Positions 34,504 to 45,900 of a stretch of 64,000 bases of DNA are shown piece by piece. Where the stretch lies: positions 124,001 through 188,000 of the forward strand of contig JADEYG010000004.1 in the NCBI GenBank assembly GCA_016906335.1, written 5' to 3'. A model generated the notes under the pieces. It made no database searches. It was given only the letters and a program-made list of their open reading frames with translations, and was not told the DNA's origin. How positions within the stretch are numbered: the first letter of the stretch is position 1; every line of letters begins with the position of its first letter. The stretch is from Novakomyces olei (lineage: Eukaryota; Ascomycota; Novakomycetes; Novakomycetales; Novakomycetaceae). A program made the position numbers and the translations under genes.

Positions 34504-35560
34504 CTCACGATCGACCTAACCTTCAGAGACTGTGGTAAATAAAATAAATGTGGAATACAAGGCTAATTATAAGTACTGGAGAGCTCCCAAATTCTATAGA
34601 GAAATAGGAATACTACCATAATACAGCAATTAAAAAATAACTGTATAATTGTATAATTGTATAATTGTATAATAATTGAATAGATGATGCAGATAAGCTT
34701 TTGACATTGAACCCGACCTCACAATCGATGGCGCTATAGAGCGTATGATCGCGATACTAGTACGCTAAATGACGCCAGAGCGTTTCGATTGTCGAATAAA
34801 AGGGCGATTAATGAGTATGGGCAATCTGCATCGATAATGTAGAGATATGTGCCAATATCTCCGTGATCTGGCAGGCAACAAAAGTAATGTTTTTATTAAG
34901 CATACACTTGTATGTTGAAATATGACTCTATTATCCCCTTATTTGTCTTTTGTTTACCCTCTTTAGCCAGATACATCTATTGTGCGTGGTTGTCTCGGGC
35001 TGTTTGACTGGATCTTTGTCTGACAACGCATAATACTTTATATATACAGCTCGAGTGAACTCGTAGATTTTTGGGGATTCAGCTGATGCTTTCGTGATTT
35101 GTTTATTCAATATTCAGCCAGAAGAACATTTTCCAACATATAATTACAGCAATGTACATTATGTATATATGATGGTATTTAAAACGCTCGTTTTATTTAC
35201 AAAAATATACACTTGGCAATGACGATACCGCAGGGTATTGGTATGGCGATTCGCTGTTCTCTACTAACGCTCATGTCTTTTGGCTGAGCGGGCGTCTGTG
35301 TCAAATGACAACGACCCTTCTGCATCATTCTTATTCTGAGCCAACCGTGTTTGTAAGGCTGTTTTTAAGGCTGGCTGTTCTGGACGAGCACCGTAGCGGA
35401 AATTGCCTCCCATCCTCCTACTTGGGCTCACATGAAGACTGAATCAAGCTGACAATTGCCGACTACATGCGATAGCAGGCGAGTAGAGAAATCTAATTTA
35501 CAGCTGCTGCTTATTAGATCCGGTGTTCGTGCCAGCATTGCGTCTTTTGTGTCTATTATA

Positions 35561-35635
<75 letters not shown>

Positions 35636-35644
35636 ATGAATGAA

Positions 35645-35711
<67 letters not shown>

Positions 35712-35720
35712 ATGAATGAA

Positions 35721-35763
<43 letters not shown>

Positions 35764-35772
35764 ATGAATGAA

Positions 35773-35855
<83 letters not shown>

Positions 35856-35864
35856 ATGAATGAA

Positions 35865-35915
<51 letters not shown>

Positions 35916-35928
35916 ATGAATGAATGAA

Positions 35929-36007
<79 letters not shown>

Positions 36008-36237
36008 ATGAATGAATAAATAAATAAATAAATGAATAAATAAATAAATAAATAAATAAATATAAATAAATATTTTTGTTTTTTGTTTTTATTTTTTTTT
36101 GGTTTTAGCGTCTATAAGATTTACTCGAATTCAAGGTATACAATTACAAATTGAGACGATTAAGCGATCTTTCTTTTGTATTACAAACATTTAATTATTT
36201 TTATTTTAAAACAAATAATAGCTATTCCTGGTATCAT
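34504..36237. other. Gap with 0.5-kb TAAA array
   Basis: 1734 bp upstream of PCM1 and downstream of RRP3 (both minus strand). About 510 bp is a TAAA tetranucleotide array. The remainder is AT-rich with no gene seen. Confidence 0.5.
35561..36071. repeat. Giant (TAAA)n microsatellite with TGAA variants
   Basis: About 125 tetranucleotide units, mostly AAAT/TAAA, interrupted at intervals by TGAATGAA doublets. The interruptions form higher-order copies, implying segmental duplication within the array. Confidence 0.95.
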
Positions 36238-37923
36238 TTACTCTCCCAAATCCATGTCATCACGAGACCGTTTCTTCGACGATGCCCGTTTCCCAGCTTT
36301 ATCGTCCCGCCGGGAATGACGCTCTTTCATTTCTAAAATAGCGGCTCTTGAAGCCTCGGTTACTTGCTCATTCAGAGCCATTACTTCCGCCTTGTCTGCA
36401 TGAAACTCGTCCATTTTCCGGCCCAGGGCAGTTTCGATTCGCAGATAAAGTTCCAAATCATACTGAGTGACAAGCGCTATCGATTTGCCAGCCCGACCGG
36501 CTCGAGCAGTTCGCCCTACTCGATGGATATAGGCCTTTGAATCAGTAGGAATATCATAGTTTATAACACAATCCACCGCCGGGATATCTAGACCTCGTGC
36601 GGCCACGTCTGTCGCCACAAGGATAGTGCGAGCACCAGCCCGGAATTTTTGTAAAGCACCGAGCCGAGCGCTCTGCGACATTTGCCCGTGCAAAGCAATC
36701 GCAGGAAACCCCAAATGCCTCAGCAAAATCGCTACTCTCTCTGTATCGTTGCACGTACGGGCAAAAATGATCATTGTCTGACCTGACATTTCGTTGGCCA
36801 GGTAGACGACGTACGTGTCCTTGTATTTAAAGGGGAAAAAGATATAAGACTGAAGTAAAGTGGAAGCAGTCGAGTACTTTGTGGAAACAGCTACTCGCAC
36901 AGGTTTAACCAACGAGGCACGCTGTAACTTTTCCACTTTTGATGTCATCGTAGCAGAAAAAAGCATGGTATTGCGTTCTGTAGGCAGCAGCCGAAGAATA
37001 CGATCAATCACGGGCCCAAAATCAAGGTCTAGTAGCTTGTCTGCCTCGTCCATGACCAGATACTTTACGGATTTTAGGGAAAAGCCTTTTGTATGTTCCA
37101 GGTGGTCGTTCAGTCGGCCCGGAGTACATACTAAAATATGAGGCTTCTTGTTTAGAGCGACCGCTTGTGCCACCATATCCATGCCGCCAACAATAACGAC
37201 ACTCCTAACTCCCATACCCCCACCTAGAGCCTCAAACTGTTCACTGATCTGGTAGGCTAGTTCACGAGTGGGGGCCAGCACAACTGCAAAGAGCGGGCTC
37301 GGTTTCTCCCACAGAGCCTGGAGAATAGGAAGAGCAAAAGCGGCGGTCTTACCTGACCCGGTCTGAGCAAGTCCAATTACATCGCGACCCTCTAACGCTA
37401 GCGGGATCGCTTCTTCTTGGATCGGAGTCGGTGCCTTGAACGATAGTTTTTCACACGCCTCACAAAGCTCCGGGATCACGCCCTAGATTAAATTAGTCTA
37501 AACTCAAAGCAAAGATTACATCATGAAAACACGATCCCAAATCTCCTTTTTATTTATATTATATAATATTATATTTATTTTCTTTTTTTGATTTTTGTTT
37601 TTAAAAGGTCGACCTTTCTCGTACGTCCATACCAATTGCGCAAACGTTTTAGAAGGACCTTTGGCCTCTGGCGTAGCTTCTGACTGCTCAGCTGTAGCCT
37701 TCGCTTGTTCTCCGTCTGAAGGCGAAGTTGCCCGAGGAGATTGACTGCCGTGTCGCTCTTTGCCATTATCAATCACAGTCTCGTCTTTCTCCGACGGCTT
37801 TGATTTGCCCGCATCTGGCGACAGCACAGATTTAGGGTTTCTGGCTAAGTTTACCGCCTTCCCCGGTTTGTGTGTCTTTTCCGGCTTTCGGCTTTTGTCT
37901 CGTTCAGTACCTTTGGCGACCAT
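36238..37923 (-). CDS. RRP3: DEAD-box RNA helicase Rrp3 (DDX47)
   Basis: ATP-dependent RNA helicase for 18S rRNA processing in the nucleolus. Exons 37633-37923 and 36238-37482 give 511 residues. Exon 1 is basic and Ser/Pro-rich and ends SKTFAQL, joined to [13 protein letters not shown]. Motifs in order: Q motif [21 protein letters not shown], Ia PTRELAYQ, Ib [51 protein letters not shown] and [15 protein letters not shown]. The C-terminus is basic ([12 protein letters not shown]), suiting the nucleolus. The Rrp3 assignment over related DEAD proteins rests on ELCEACEKL and on [10 protein letters not shown]. Confidence 0.93.
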
Positions 37924-38121
37924 CGTGCGTGGTCAGAAGAGGTATCGATAAAAATTCATAGGCGAGCACAAAAAAAATATTTATTTAGTAACTCTTGAAA
38001 TATTCAAATTCGAATAAAAATAATTTTTTTGGAGATATTGAATGTATATATTAATATATAATAGAAAAAAGAAATTATACACTAAAATTATCGATCAATT
38101 GCCATTTCAAAAAGCTTCAGG
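37924..38121. promoter_or_regulatory. Compact bidirectional promoter RRP3/SSF1
   Basis: Only 198 bp separate the two divergent ATGs. Two ATCGAT palindromes sit at 37944-37949 and 38090-38095, each close to one start. The middle is A/T-rich. A shared promoter for two ribosome-biogenesis genes is likely; the role of the ATCGAT sites is inference. Confidence 0.6.
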
Positions 38122-39714
38122 ATGGGAGGAATAGGCAAAAAGAGGGTAAGCCAGTCTTTACCTTGTGAATAAAAGCTGATAAATGGTAGCGCAAGCAGCG
38201 AACTCATGTCGTCCCTGACGATACGATTAATGGACAGAAAATCCCAAAGTCTGTAAGTTTGCTATCGAACGTATGGAGTAGTCTAACCCAATCTTCAGAT
38301 GGTGATACGCACAAATGCAGCAGAAATCGGTCGCAGTGTCAGTGCGCTTACGAGGGACTTTCGTCGTATGATGGAGCCTCATACCGCGTCAAAGCTGAGG
38401 GTATTCTTTGCCCGTACATTATTCACGTGATTTTATTATTGCATTTGTTTGGCTTGTTGGATTTTTTTTGGCTTGCTTGATATATACCCAATCTATTTCC
38501 CTCCTTTAATTCTTTTAGATTTGTGGTCTTTTTTGTACTTTTGAAACCCATTGCCAGAGTCTTGTACAATTCTTCAACAATCCCGAATACTTATCGTCTA
38601 ATCTCTGATCCTCGTTCTTTTAAACCAGCCTGATACTAATAAACAGGAACGTAAAAACAACAGACTGAGAGACTTTGTTTCCATGTCTGGTCCACTCGGC
38701 GTTTCTCATTTAATTCTCTTTTCCCGCAGCGATCGTGGTCCTAATATGCGAATAGTAAAGGCACCGCATGGTCCTACTCTTCATTTCTCTATTGAGTCAT
38801 ACATGCTTAGCAAAGATGTTCGACGCCTGCAAAAGCACCCGCGATCGCCTGGTGCTGAATTTCTGACCCCGCCGCTTCTGGTTTTGGATAATTTCAAGGC
38901 TCACGGGGGCCGTGAACACCCAGAGGAAACTCTACTCACTTCAATACTGCAAAACATGTTTCCACCTTTAGCGCCAGACACAACAACTCTTGCTTCTATT
39001 AAACGGGTCATATTGCTAAGGAAAAACGAGGACGGAAAAATAGAGTTGCGTCACTACGCAATTACGTTTAAAAATGTGGGAAATTCTCGGCCCGTCAGGA
39101 AAGCCGTCTCCTCCAATGCTAAACAAGTACCAAACTTACACGATGTCGCAGATATTAGCGAGTACGTTTTGCATGGGCGCGGTATTAATGCCGTCTCTGA
39201 TTCAGAGGTGGATGAGGACGCAAAATTGGTGGAGGTCAAAAAGGAGGAAGACGACGAGGACGCGCTAAACGGCTCTTTATCAGGTCCGGAAAAGCACAAA
39301 GCATCACCAATAACAAGGCAAAAGGCGGTGCGTCTTACAGAGATTGGGCCACGAATTACTATGCGCCTGACCAAAGTGATGGAGGGTATAAGTGACGGCA
39401 AAGTCCTTTACCATTCTACTATCCATAAATCAGAGCAGCAAATCCAGCAGATGGACGATGCTCATGCAAAGGCACGTGCTCTCAAGGCGAAACGTAAGCG
39501 GGAGCAAAACGAGAATGTTCGACGCAAACGCGAAGCATTAGAGGCAAAGAGGCAGAAAAGGCAAAAGCGAGGCTCAAAGGCAGGAGAAGAATTTACTGGA
39601 AAGCCAGAGGGAGGCAATGCCAGTGGAGAAAGTAGCCAAGAGGGCGAAAGCGAGTTTGACGACGAAGAACTCGATAATGATCTATATGACGACAGTGAAG
39701 AACTGGCCGACTAA
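38122..39714 (+). CDS. SSF1: Brix-domain ribosome biogenesis factor Ssf1/Peter Pan
   Basis: Nucleolar factor for 60S subunit assembly (27S pre-rRNA processing). Exons 38122-38145, 38196-38252, 38299-38400 and 38647-39714 give 416 residues. The start MGGIGKKRQRTHV, QKIPKSMVIR, RDFRRMMEPHTASKLR, LRDFVSMSGPLGVSHLILF, GPTLHFSIESYMLSKDVRR and FLTPPLLVLDNF trace the Brix fold of PPAN/Ssf1. TEIGPRITMRLTKV closes it. The C-terminal third is Lys/Arg-rich coiled sequence followed by an acidic tail. Exons 1-3 are 24, 57 and 102 nt, so the N-terminus is easily missed. The last intron ends TACTAATAAACAG. Confidence 0.94.
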
Positions 39715-40260
39715 GAGTCAGGCGGAATAAAATGTATCAGTTTAGACCAGCGAGTGCGGGCTAAGAGTATTGGATGATTATATTGGGAGTATTTTAGAGT
39801 ATTCGACAGGTGTCCAACAACAGTGTCCAGGAACGTAGTGAGAGGTAGTAGAAACTGCAAAAGAAACGTTCAAGGCTCAGATTCAGTATTGTATTGCTTT
39901 CTTGGGCCTACGCTACCGCGTCAACGCAAGATCACGTATATTTGATGGATTTGGCTCATTTTAACGGTCTACACTATCCAACGAGACAGTCTAATCAAAC
40001 GCGCTGTATATCCATCCACTATACTTTAATCATATTAATAAAAATATATATAGTACTAGTATTAAAAAATATATTTATAAATCATATAAAATAATATATA
40101 TAAAAAATATACAAAACTATTTCTAAACAATACATGAACAATATTCAGTATTATATTCAGTATTATTCATTTATTGATTTTATAAATAAATAAAGCTAAT
40201 AATATAGATCGATATATAGCGAATCTTCGTCGTACGTAACCAGAGCAAACACTCGTCATC
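39715..40260. promoter_or_regulatory. RPT5 promoter gap
   Basis: 546 bp between SSF1 and RPT5 on the same strand; strongly AT-rich from about 40020 to 40200. No PACE-like or other known site was recognised. Confidence 0.4.
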
Positions 40261-42015
40261 ATGTCGACGCTCGAGGATTTGGCAGCAATGGAGCAAGACG
40301 GCGCCGGAGGCGGTGATCAGCCGGCAAAAGACGGTAAAGACGGAGCCGGTGAAGGCGGCGGCGGTTCTGGAGGCGAAAGAAACCAGCAGCAGGATGGTGA
40401 CGCGGACATGCAGGGACAGGAAGAAGAAGAAGATTTGGATCGGGAGGTTTTGAACGCGAGCGCAGAAGAAATAGTGAACCGTACCCGCCTCCTCGATAAT
40501 GAGATCAGAGTATGATTTTGCCTGATTTTGCCTGATTTTGCCTTTATATATGCCTTTGCTTTGTATTGGAGACGAGTCCATTGATTGTTCTGCCACTGAC
40601 CTTTACTAACTCTGCAGATTATGCGGTCAGAGTATCAGCGGCTCACTCATGAGAAATCGACAATGAATGAACGGATCAAAGATAATGAGGACAAAATCCA
40701 AAACAACAAGCAGCTTCCGTACCTCGTTGGCAATGTAGTGGAGATTCTTGATATCGATCCTGTGGCGGAAGCAATTGAGGAAGGTGCTAATGTCGACGAG
40801 GACGCAGCACGTGCGGGCAAATCTGCTGTAATAAAAACGTCAACTAGGCAGACTATATTTCTACCACTCGTGGGCCTAGTCGATCCGGAAGATTTGAAGC
40901 CGGGCGATCTTATTGGCGTAAACAAGGACTCGTATCTCATCCTGGACAAGCTGCCCTCCGAGTATGACAGTCGTGTGAAGGCTATGGAGGTGGATGAAAA
41001 ACCTACAGAAACTTATGGCGATATCGGAGGACTGGAGAAGCAGATTGAAGAGCTGGTTGAGGCTATTGTGCTGCCCATGCAGCATGCAGAAAAGTTTCAA
41101 GCACTGGGCATCAAAGCTCCAAAGGGTAGGCATTCTGATTTTTAGAGCGTCTGCTTTAACAGACGGGTTCTTTTTGTTTTTGTTTCCATTGGACTTTTAC
41201 TTTACCTTCTTTATTGTATTTACTCGCCATTTTTTACTCGACATTTTCTATTTCAATATCTTTGACTTCAACATTTTCTTTTCAACATTCAACATTATCT
41301 ATTATTATTCTATGAATACTTTCTTCAATATTTTTTCGATCTCTTCAACTTACACCAAGGCGCCCTAATGTACGGCCCCCCCGGCACGGGAAAAACGCTG
41401 CTTGCACGTGCTTGTGCGGCTCAAACAAATGCAACATACTTGAAGCTTGCAGCACCGCAGCTTGTGCAAATGTTTATCGGTGACGGGGCTAAACTTGTTC
41501 GTGACGCCTTTGCATTGGCAAAGGAAAAAGCGCCAGCGATCATATTTATAGACGAGCTGGACGCGATTGGAACAAAACGGTTTGACTCGGATAAGAGTGG
41601 TGATCGTGAAGTTCAGCGGACAATGTTGGAGCTTTTAAACCAGCTCGACGGGTTCGGCAGCGATGATCGAGTAAAAGTAATTGCAGCTACAAATCGAGTG
41701 GATACTCTTGATCCTGCGCTGTTGCGCAGTGGCCGATTGGATCGAAAGATTGAGTTCCCTTTGCCGTCAGAGGAAGCCAGAGCAGGTATCTTACAGATCC
41801 ATTCGCGCAAGATGGTCACTGACCCCAACATCAACTGGGCCGAATTAGCTGCGAGCACGGACGAGTACAACGGCGCCATGCTGAAGAGCGTCTGCGTTGA
41901 AGCCGGTATGATTGCGCTGCGACAGGGCGAATCTAAAGTGACCCACGAGAATTTTATGGAGGGCATAAACGACGTGCTAATGCGGAAATCAAAGACTTTG
42001 CAGTACTATGCATAA
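40261..42015 (+). CDS. RPT5: 26S proteasome ATPase subunit Rpt5
   Basis: AAA ATPase of the 19S base that unfolds substrates and opens the 20S gate. Exons 40261-40509, 40618-41125 and 41360-42015 encode 470 residues. The N-terminus has a Gly/Asp/Glu-rich extension followed by a coiled coil ([14 protein letters not shown]). The OB fold precedes [20 protein letters not shown]. Walker A is YGPPGTGKT, Walker [10 protein letters not shown], then [20 protein letters not shown]. The last residues, YYA, form the HbYX gate-opening motif, diagnostic for Rpt5. Intron 1 ends TACTAACTCTGCAG; intron 2 (234 nt) splits the Walker A region just before ALMYGPP. Confidence 0.96.
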
Positions 42016-42816
42016 ACCTTATAAACTGGTGTTTATAGTGAATGGATGATACGCTGAATATCATTTCAAGAAATTTATTAAAAACTTTTTTGTTTTCTCA
42101 AACGTAGAGAAACTAACGTAGAGAAACTAAACCTCAGCATGAACTGTTAAATAGAACCAAACTGTACTTTGCACTTGAATTACCGCACAAACACTGTGTA
42201 AAGACATTATAAAAATATAGAGTTGAATATGGCAAAAAAGATTAAACCAAAGGAGATAAGGTGAACGGTCAACATGGCGAATTGCTGTAGTGAACCGGAT
42301 TTTGCACAGGACAGAACGTGACAGGACAGAACGTGAAAAAAAAAAAAAAAAAGATTAAAAGTCAAAATATTTCAAAATCATAAAGCTAGTTTGCGACACA
42401 CCGCGGCTGGCGTTGGCTTGATTCGCAAATTCTAGCTTCATTCTGCTTGTATTTTTTTCGATTGTTTTACTTTTATTTTCATGTATATTCTACTGGGCAG
42501 AGCAGCCTGACCAATTCTCGACCCGGCCGTGCTTGCACAGGAAAGCCTGCCTTGAACCAATCGAAATAAAGTCTCAATTGAAGCCATGTTTACGGCAAAA
42601 CGAGTTTACGACAGCACGATCCCTTTCCCCGCTTGAAGTCCCCTGCTTGAAGAGAGGAGGACAGGGCCATAAACAAAACAGTTGTTTTCCCACAAAGTCG
42701 AAACCAGTAACCGAGATCCAAGTAAGACCGGCCGGTACAACCCCCAGTCAGGTGGCCTTTTCGAACCCAACGAGGGTCATTGACGAGGGCCAATGACGAA
42801 GGTCATTGGGTCCTCG
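42016..42816. other. Convergent 3' gap RPT5/cyclin
   Basis: 801 bp between two convergent stops. Contains a 15-bp direct repeat and an A-run near 42305-42352, and inverted repeats at 42776-42809. No gene recognised. Confidence 0.45.
42776..42809. repeat. Inverted GTCATTG/CAATGAC repeat
   Basis: GTCATTG at 42776-42782 pairs with CAATGAC at 42791-42797, and GTCATTG recurs at 42802-42808. The 7-bp stem lies just downstream of the cyclin stop codon on the minus strand. It could fold in the 3' UTR. Confidence 0.5.
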
Positions 42817-44559
42817 TTAACCCGCCAAAGCAGGTCCTCCCCAAGCCATACACGGCCGGGGCGCCATGCACGTAATCCCACCCCAGGAATCCCGGTAATA
42901 AGAGGTCAGTTTATTCGAAGCCAAAGGCCGATGGTTCTGCAGAGAAGGGGGATAGTTTTGAGGGCATTGTGGGGGACAATGGGGCGGGAAGTGCTGCTGC
43001 TGTGGCTGAGGAGGCTGGTTGATAGCAGCAGATAGGTGAGAAGGGTAGACGAGCTTTTGGTTGTAAAAAGGCAGTGTAATCAGCGGCTCGCCTCTGCCAC
43101 GACGGGTATCAAAGGCAGGCAGAGTGTTGGCCGAGGGTTGGACAAACAGAGGCAGCGAAGAGCTGCCTCCAGAATTAGACGGCTGAATAGACGGCTGAAT
43201 AGACGGCTGAATAGACGCCTGAATAGACGCCTGAAAATTATTGGCAAAGCTCATAGACGAAGCCAAGTTTAAAGGCGGCGGTTGAGAATGAGAATGAGGA
43301 TGAGGGTGAGGATGAGGATGAAAGACGGCAGGATTCTGTGGAAAAGAAACAAAGCACGGCGGCTGGTCGCATCTGACCTGCTGCTGTTGGGCCAAGTGTG
43401 AAGCGGGCGAGTAAGGCGGGCTAAGGCACTGCTGATCGTCGCTGCTGCTTCGACCAGGCAGCAAATAATCTGCCCCATAACCCGCTCTTGCACCCTGGTC
43501 TCGGGAGAAGGAGAGCCATGACGAGAACCAGCGCCAAAAATCTTCATGGTACTTGCCTCCTCGGCCGATGGATTGCTTGTCGAGGCAGAGACTGAACCGT
43601 ATTTTACGGAGCCATTCCATCTCGAGCGAAGAGACTTCTCGCAGAGGGATCCCCGTCACATCAGACCAGGATTTGTTGGTGAACGTGTTGTCGTCGAGGT
43701 ACTTGTTGGCCAGTACGAGAGCAGTGGCCAGCAGCCGGTAGGGAGTCTTTGGCTCACGGAACAAAGAGTCGCTGGCGATCAAAGAGGCATCTCCGCCTCC
43801 GTAGTGGAACTCTTGCACCAGCAACTGCAGCCGCCTCTCCACGTACACAAGACCGGCCATTAGCGTACTCGCAGGCAGACGCGTACTCGCCAGAATCTGG
43901 TTGACAAACTTGAGAAACGCAGGACTGCACTGTCCCGTGGGAGGAGCGTTGCTGGACTTGTATGGGCCACTGCCGATACTCTTCGTCGCTGTTGAGCACA
44001 GTAGAGGGATAACATCAGCATACAGGCTAAATACCCTGTTTGCCAGCCAGTCTGTCATGACATCCATATCGTAATCCAGCTCTTTGGATATTCCTCCAGC
44101 GGCCGCTGAGGGAGCAGCTGGCCTTACAGCGTCCATTTTACTACTGCCTGGACGCTGTGTACTGTCCCGGCAAAGATCAGACAGCGGAGGTATAGTATAG
44201 CTCGGCGGTTGCTGAGATATGCTGTAATTCACCATTGACGGAGGGTTGTGAGCAGCATAGATTGGAGGCTGCTGCTGCTGCTGATGGTGACGGTGAGGAA
44301 GAGGAGGAGGAGGAGGCAGATACTGGGGATAAACTTTGTTGCCTGAATGCCAACCATCTGCCGCTTCTTGCGACCTATAGTCCGGAATTACACCAAACTC
44401 GTTGGGCACTGGCCCCGGTTCTTGCCGAGCAGGAGCAAGTGAATGAAAACTGCCGGCTACCCCGTCCGGTCCACTGTACACTGGGCAATAGTCCCAGGGC
44501 GAAAGCGGGATAGGCTCAGAGAGCGGCAGAGGGCACCCACGGCTGTGGTGAGCGTACAT
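42817..44559 (-). CDS. Pho85-type (Pcl/Clg1-like) cyclin
   Basis: Cyclin of the class that partners the Pho85 kinase; exact subfamily not certain. Single exon, 580 residues. The N-terminal third is Pro/His/Gln-rich. The cyclin box lies in the middle: CSPAFLKFVNQIL, LPASTLMAGLVYVERR, RLLATALVLANKYLDDNTF, NKSWSDVTG, REVSSLEMEWLRKIRFSL. The Lys and Glu of the box are in place. The C-terminal half is low complexity with a His-Pro run and a fourfold-to-fivefold IQxS repeat encoded by 12-bp units (about 43178-43232). DNA runs antiparallel to RPT5. Confidence 0.88.
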   Translation of the reverse strand: MYAHHSRGCPLPLSEPIPLSPWDYCPVYSGPDGVAGSFHSLAPARQEPGPVPNEFGVIPDYRSQEAADGWHSGNKVYPQYLPPPPPLPHRHHQQQQQPPIYAAHNPPSMVNYSISQQPPSYTIPPLSDLCRDSTQRPGSSKMDAVRPAAPSAAAGGISKELDYDMDVMTDWLANRVFSLYADVIPLLCSTATKSIGSGPYKSSNAPPTGQCSPAFLKFVNQILASTRLPASTLMAGLVYVERRLQLLVQEFHYGGGDASLIASDSLFREPKTPYRLLATALVLANKYLDDNTFTNKSWSDVTGIPLREVSSLEMEWLRKIRFSLCLDKQSIGRGGKYHEDFWRWFSSWLSFSRDQGARAGYGADYLLPGRSSSDDQQCLSPPYSPASHLAQQQQVRCDQPPCFVSFPQNPAVFHPHPHPHPHSHSQPPPLNLASSMSFANNFQASIQASIQPSIQPSIQPSNSGGSSSLPLFVQPSANTLPAFDTRRGRGEPLITLPFYNQKLVYPSHLSAAINQPPQPQQQHFPPHCPPQCPQNYPPSLQNHRPLASNKLTSYYRDSWGGITCMAPRPCMAWGGPALAG

Positions 44560-44977
44560 GCTGCAAAATCGAGCAAAACAAGCAGGACTGAAGGTTTAAT
44601 GATCAGTAGAGTAAGTGCTGATCGAGTCGGCCAGTTTTAGCGTATCAAACCAATAATCTGACCGTCTCTTAATCTGGAAAATCTCAAAACTGGTCAATCT
44701 CAAATCCGATCGCGATCAGACTTGTGCTAATCGCCTTTATACTATTCCCTTGAATTGTATCCTTGAATATTATCCTCGAATCGAGACTCAGCGGTTGCTG
44801 ACCGAGCAGTCCCACGGACAAGTCACGAGTTTCAAGAGAGGTTTCCGAGAGAGTAACGGCAGTCAGAGCACTGAGCGCAAGTTCAGCTAGAAAAAGTACA
44901 AAAACTGCAGCGGGCAGATGAGAAAAAAAAGAAAGAAATATTAAAATGAAGCGTTAAGCAACTAGTAGACTAGCAGG
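44560..44977. promoter_or_regulatory. Cyclin promoter region
   Basis: 418 bp upstream of the cyclin start; includes a short A-rich run near 44922-44938. No known site recognised. Confidence 0.35.
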
Positions 44978-45354
44978 CTAGTCGCTGATTTGTAGGTAAA
45001 AGACACAGCCGATAACTAAATGAATAGCTCGGTAGATCAGCGGTAAACAGCCTGACAAAGTGCCGTTCGCAAGACGGACGGCTCTGTATTCTCGGCCTAA
45101 TAGATCACGCACTAGATCGAGCGCGAGTGCCAGTAGAATAAAAGCGACCACGGTCTGCCAGTGACACGAGATTAAGCGTCGACTAGGATTGATTGCTGCC
45201 GGCAATATATTGTTGCAGGCAGAAGCAAAACCCTCGACTGCCGTCTCCCACTTTGTATTTGCCACGGCGTTGGAAATATTTTTATTTTTAATTTTTCATC
45301 ATCTATTATTTATCAACAAATTACTTGCAAGTGACATACGTGTACTCGCTCCAT
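44978..45354 (-). CDS. Possible small two-helix membrane protein
   Basis: Not recognised. The frame 44978-45265 lacks an ATG, but an upstream exon (45340-45354, MERVH) with a GTATGT donor joins in phase to an acceptor at 45251 (AAATACAAAG), giving 95 residues beginning MERVHWETAVEGF. Two hydrophobic spans are visible (TVVAFILLALALDLV and YRAIHLVIGCVFYL). No clear CTAAC branch box precedes the acceptor. It could be a real small membrane protein or chance coding. Confidence 0.3.
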
Positions 45355-45420
45355 GATTTGATACGTGTACATTGCTAAAGGAGTATGCAGACGCGTGAAT
45401 AACGTATTACAGGGCGGTAG

Positions 45421-45489
<69 letters not shown>

Positions 45490-45509
45490 TATTATTATTA
45501 TTATTATTA
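45421..45509. repeat. (TAA)n-(TTA)n perfect palindrome
   Basis: About 23 TAA units run directly into about 7 TTA units, giving an inverted repeat that could extrude as a hairpin of at least 20 bp. Confidence 0.9.
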
Positions 45510-45603
45510 CAGACTTGATGAAAGCAATCTAGTGTGCAGCTTTGATAGACTACTGAATTATCCTGCAAACCTACGACTCGTCAGCCTATGAAAATACAAT
45601 TTA

Positions 45604-45900
45604 ATGTGCCATTTTATTGGTCGCGTATGCAATGCAGTACAGCAAACTCGAATCGGTATTATACATCTATGTTTGTCCAATATTGAGATTGCCGATATTG
45701 GAATCGTCGGTAGTGAGGAGGAGCCACAATTGAGGATAGTATTCCTCGCTGGACAGTCCAACAAATTTTACGCCGATCGCTTGTCTATGACCTGCGGCCT
45801 ACATCCATATCCTAACCCATGCTCCCCCGGTCAGTTTTCCATATTTTCTTTTGCCCCCTGTGCATATAGCCCCATCGCTATTATAGTCCCCACAGACTAG
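45604..45900 (+). CDS. Uncharacterised 98-codon frame
   Basis: An ATG-initiated frame of 98 codons. The first 65 residues have mixed, protein-like composition (IGIIHLCLSNIEIADIGIV, LRIVFLAGQS), unlike the neighbouring repeats. I cannot assign a family. It overlaps the 3' end of RSC7 by 20 bp on the opposite strand. It may be one exon of a larger gene or chance. Confidence 0.25.
   Translation: MCHFIGRVCNAVQQTRIGIIHLCLSNIEIADIGIVGSEEEPQLRIVFLAGQSNKFYADRLSMTCGLHPYPNPCSPGQFSIFSFAPCAYSPIAIIVPTD

Noticed and set aside
42533-43035. Two + strand frames downstream of RPT5
   Set aside because: The second overlaps the cyclin gene antisense; neither has recognisable composition.
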